Shown piece by piece: positions 24,939-25,722 of a stretch of DNA of 25,722 bases; position 1 is the first letter of the stretch, and every line of letters begins with the position of its first letter. Under the pieces are notes generated by a model. That model did not search any database. It was given only the letters and a program-made list of their open reading frames with translations, and had not been told where the DNA came from. Source of the DNA: CAZEAN01 sp964510225 (lineage in GTDB: Bacteria > Planctomycetota > Planctomycetia > Isosphaerales > Isosphaeraceae); assembly GCA_964510225.1 (NCBI GenBank), contig CAZEAN010000079.1, positions 1 through 25,722 on the forward strand. The letters are read 5' to 3'. The translations under genes were made by a program, and so were the position numbers.

Positions 24939-25722
24939 TTAATTTAGGAGACTTCTCCGGAGCGACTCCGACGCCTGATCGAATTCGGGGCGCCACTGAA
25001 TCTCGGGAGCACCGTTCCTGAGACAGTCTCGGAGTTTCTCAAGCGTGTTCCGTGCCATGTGAGGGCAATTGTTGCAGGCACAGGTGATCCCTGGAACGGG
25101 GAGATACGTGTGTCGAGGATCGGCATGCTTGAGCTGCCAGAGCATATTCGCCTCGGTCGCAACGAGGAACTCGGTTGACTCTGTCTGTCCCGTGACATAG
25201 CGGATCATCGCTTCTGTTCCACCGATGAAATCGCTCTGCTCGCGGATGGTTACCGGACACTCAGGGTGCGCGATTGTGAGCGACTTGGGATGCCGGCGCT
25301 TCATCTTAATCAAATCATTGACGCTAAAGATTTCATGGACCATGCACGCGCCATCCCAAATAATCATCGAACGTCCTGTGACCTCTTCGAGATATGAACC
25401 GAGATGACGATCAGGCACAAAGAGAATTTCGTGATCTTCCGGAATATTCCGGATAATTGCCTCAGCATTTCCCGAAGTCACCACCCAATCGGAGAGCGCT
25501 TTCACCGCTGCGGTGCTGTTAATGTAGGTGACGGTCTGAAACCTTCGTCCATCGGCTCGGAGTGCCTCTTGCTTGCGCTGGAGCAAGGGGGCCGGGCAAC
25601 TGTCCGCAAGACTGCAGCCCGCGAGGAGATCGGGGAGTAGAACTCGCTTGGTTGGGTTCAGGATTATGGCGGTTTCCGCCATGAAGTGAACCCCGCAAAA
25701 GACAATCTTATCGGCATCCGCT
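24939..25722 (-). CDS. nadA: Quinolinate synthase NadA, N-terminus cut by window edge
   Basis: NadA condenses iminoaspartate with dihydroxyacetone phosphate to give quinolinate in de novo NAD synthesis, using an oxygen-sensitive [4Fe-4S] cluster. The frame is open to the window edge; the ATG at 25682 is internal, since the preceding codons read ADKIVFCGVHF, a NadA motif. Cluster cysteines are seen in DLLAGCSLADSC, IAHPECP and ACNNCPHMARNT. Substrate-site blocks include TYINSTAAVKA, ILFVPDRHLGSY, IIWDGACMVHE and ATEANMLWQL. The reading ends at TAA 24939-24941. The visible part is about 260 residues of an expected 350-370. No nadB or nadC is visible. A possible hairpin terminator lies downstream. 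Confidence 0.97.
   Translation of the reverse strand, partial: ADADKIVFCGVHFMAETAIILNPTKRVLLPDLLAGCSLADSCPAPLLQRKQEALRADGRRFQTVTYINSTAAVKALSDWVVTSGNAEAIIRNIPEDHEILFVPDRHLGSYLEEVTGRSMIIWDGACMVHEIFSVNDLIKMKRRHPKSLTIAHPECPVTIREQSDFIGGTEAMIRYVTGQTESTEFLVATEANMLWQLKHADPRHTYLPVPGITCACNNCPHMARNTLEKLRDCLRNGAPEIQWRPEFDQASESLRRSLLN

Overview
The window most resembles a planctomycete chromosome (Planctomycetota). The best lineage evidence is a PSCyt1/DUF1549/DUF1553 c-type cytochrome-like gene next to a DUF1501 gene, a pairing typical of that phylum, plus Uma2 and DinB_2 proteins. The DNA is moderately GC-rich with dense coding. I see no rRNA, tRNA, CRISPR array or intact prophage.

Layout. (1) 1-3972, plus strand: an apparent operon of two TPR proteins, the first cut by the window edge, and a membrane-anchored alkaline-phosphatase-superfamily enzyme. 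(2) About 4006-4449, minus: a decayed remnant that looks like the C-terminal part of an IS4/Tn5-type transposase. (3) 4497-5759, plus: a Tat-exported flavin amine oxidase whose domain order looks circularly permuted. (4) 5866-12459, minus: a four-gene set in transcription order DinB_2 protein, PSCyt1/DUF1549/DUF1553 protein, DUF1501 protein and CE15-type glucuronoyl esterase, suggesting a secreted carbohydrate-degradation function. (5) 12544-16032, minus: mutS with a translationally coupled Uma2-family nuclease. Directly upstream, a 111-bp tandem duplication has copied the mutS ribosome binding site and start codon. (6) 16339-18249: a STAS-domain protein (minus), an RraA/HMG-aldolase-like protein (plus) and a small anchored protein of unknown function (minus). 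(7) 18380-21586, plus: endonuclease IV (nfo) followed by polyphosphate kinase (ppk1), converging on sixA (minus). (8) 22194-24390, minus: a TIGR00300 (LOR/SDH, ornithine cyclodeaminase-type) gene followed by an arginine dihydrolase-like gene. Together they match the two halves of cyanobacterial AgrE/ArgZ as separate genes and suggest arginine to ornithine to proline catabolism. (9) 24620-24808, plus: a small unknown protein. (10) 24939-25722, minus: nadA, cut by the window edge.

The most unusual items are the permuted amine oxidase beside the transposase relic, and the duplicated mutS initiation region, which leaves an in-frame 19-codon upstream ORF separated from MutS by a single TAG. All function calls come from reading motifs by eye; no database search was run.
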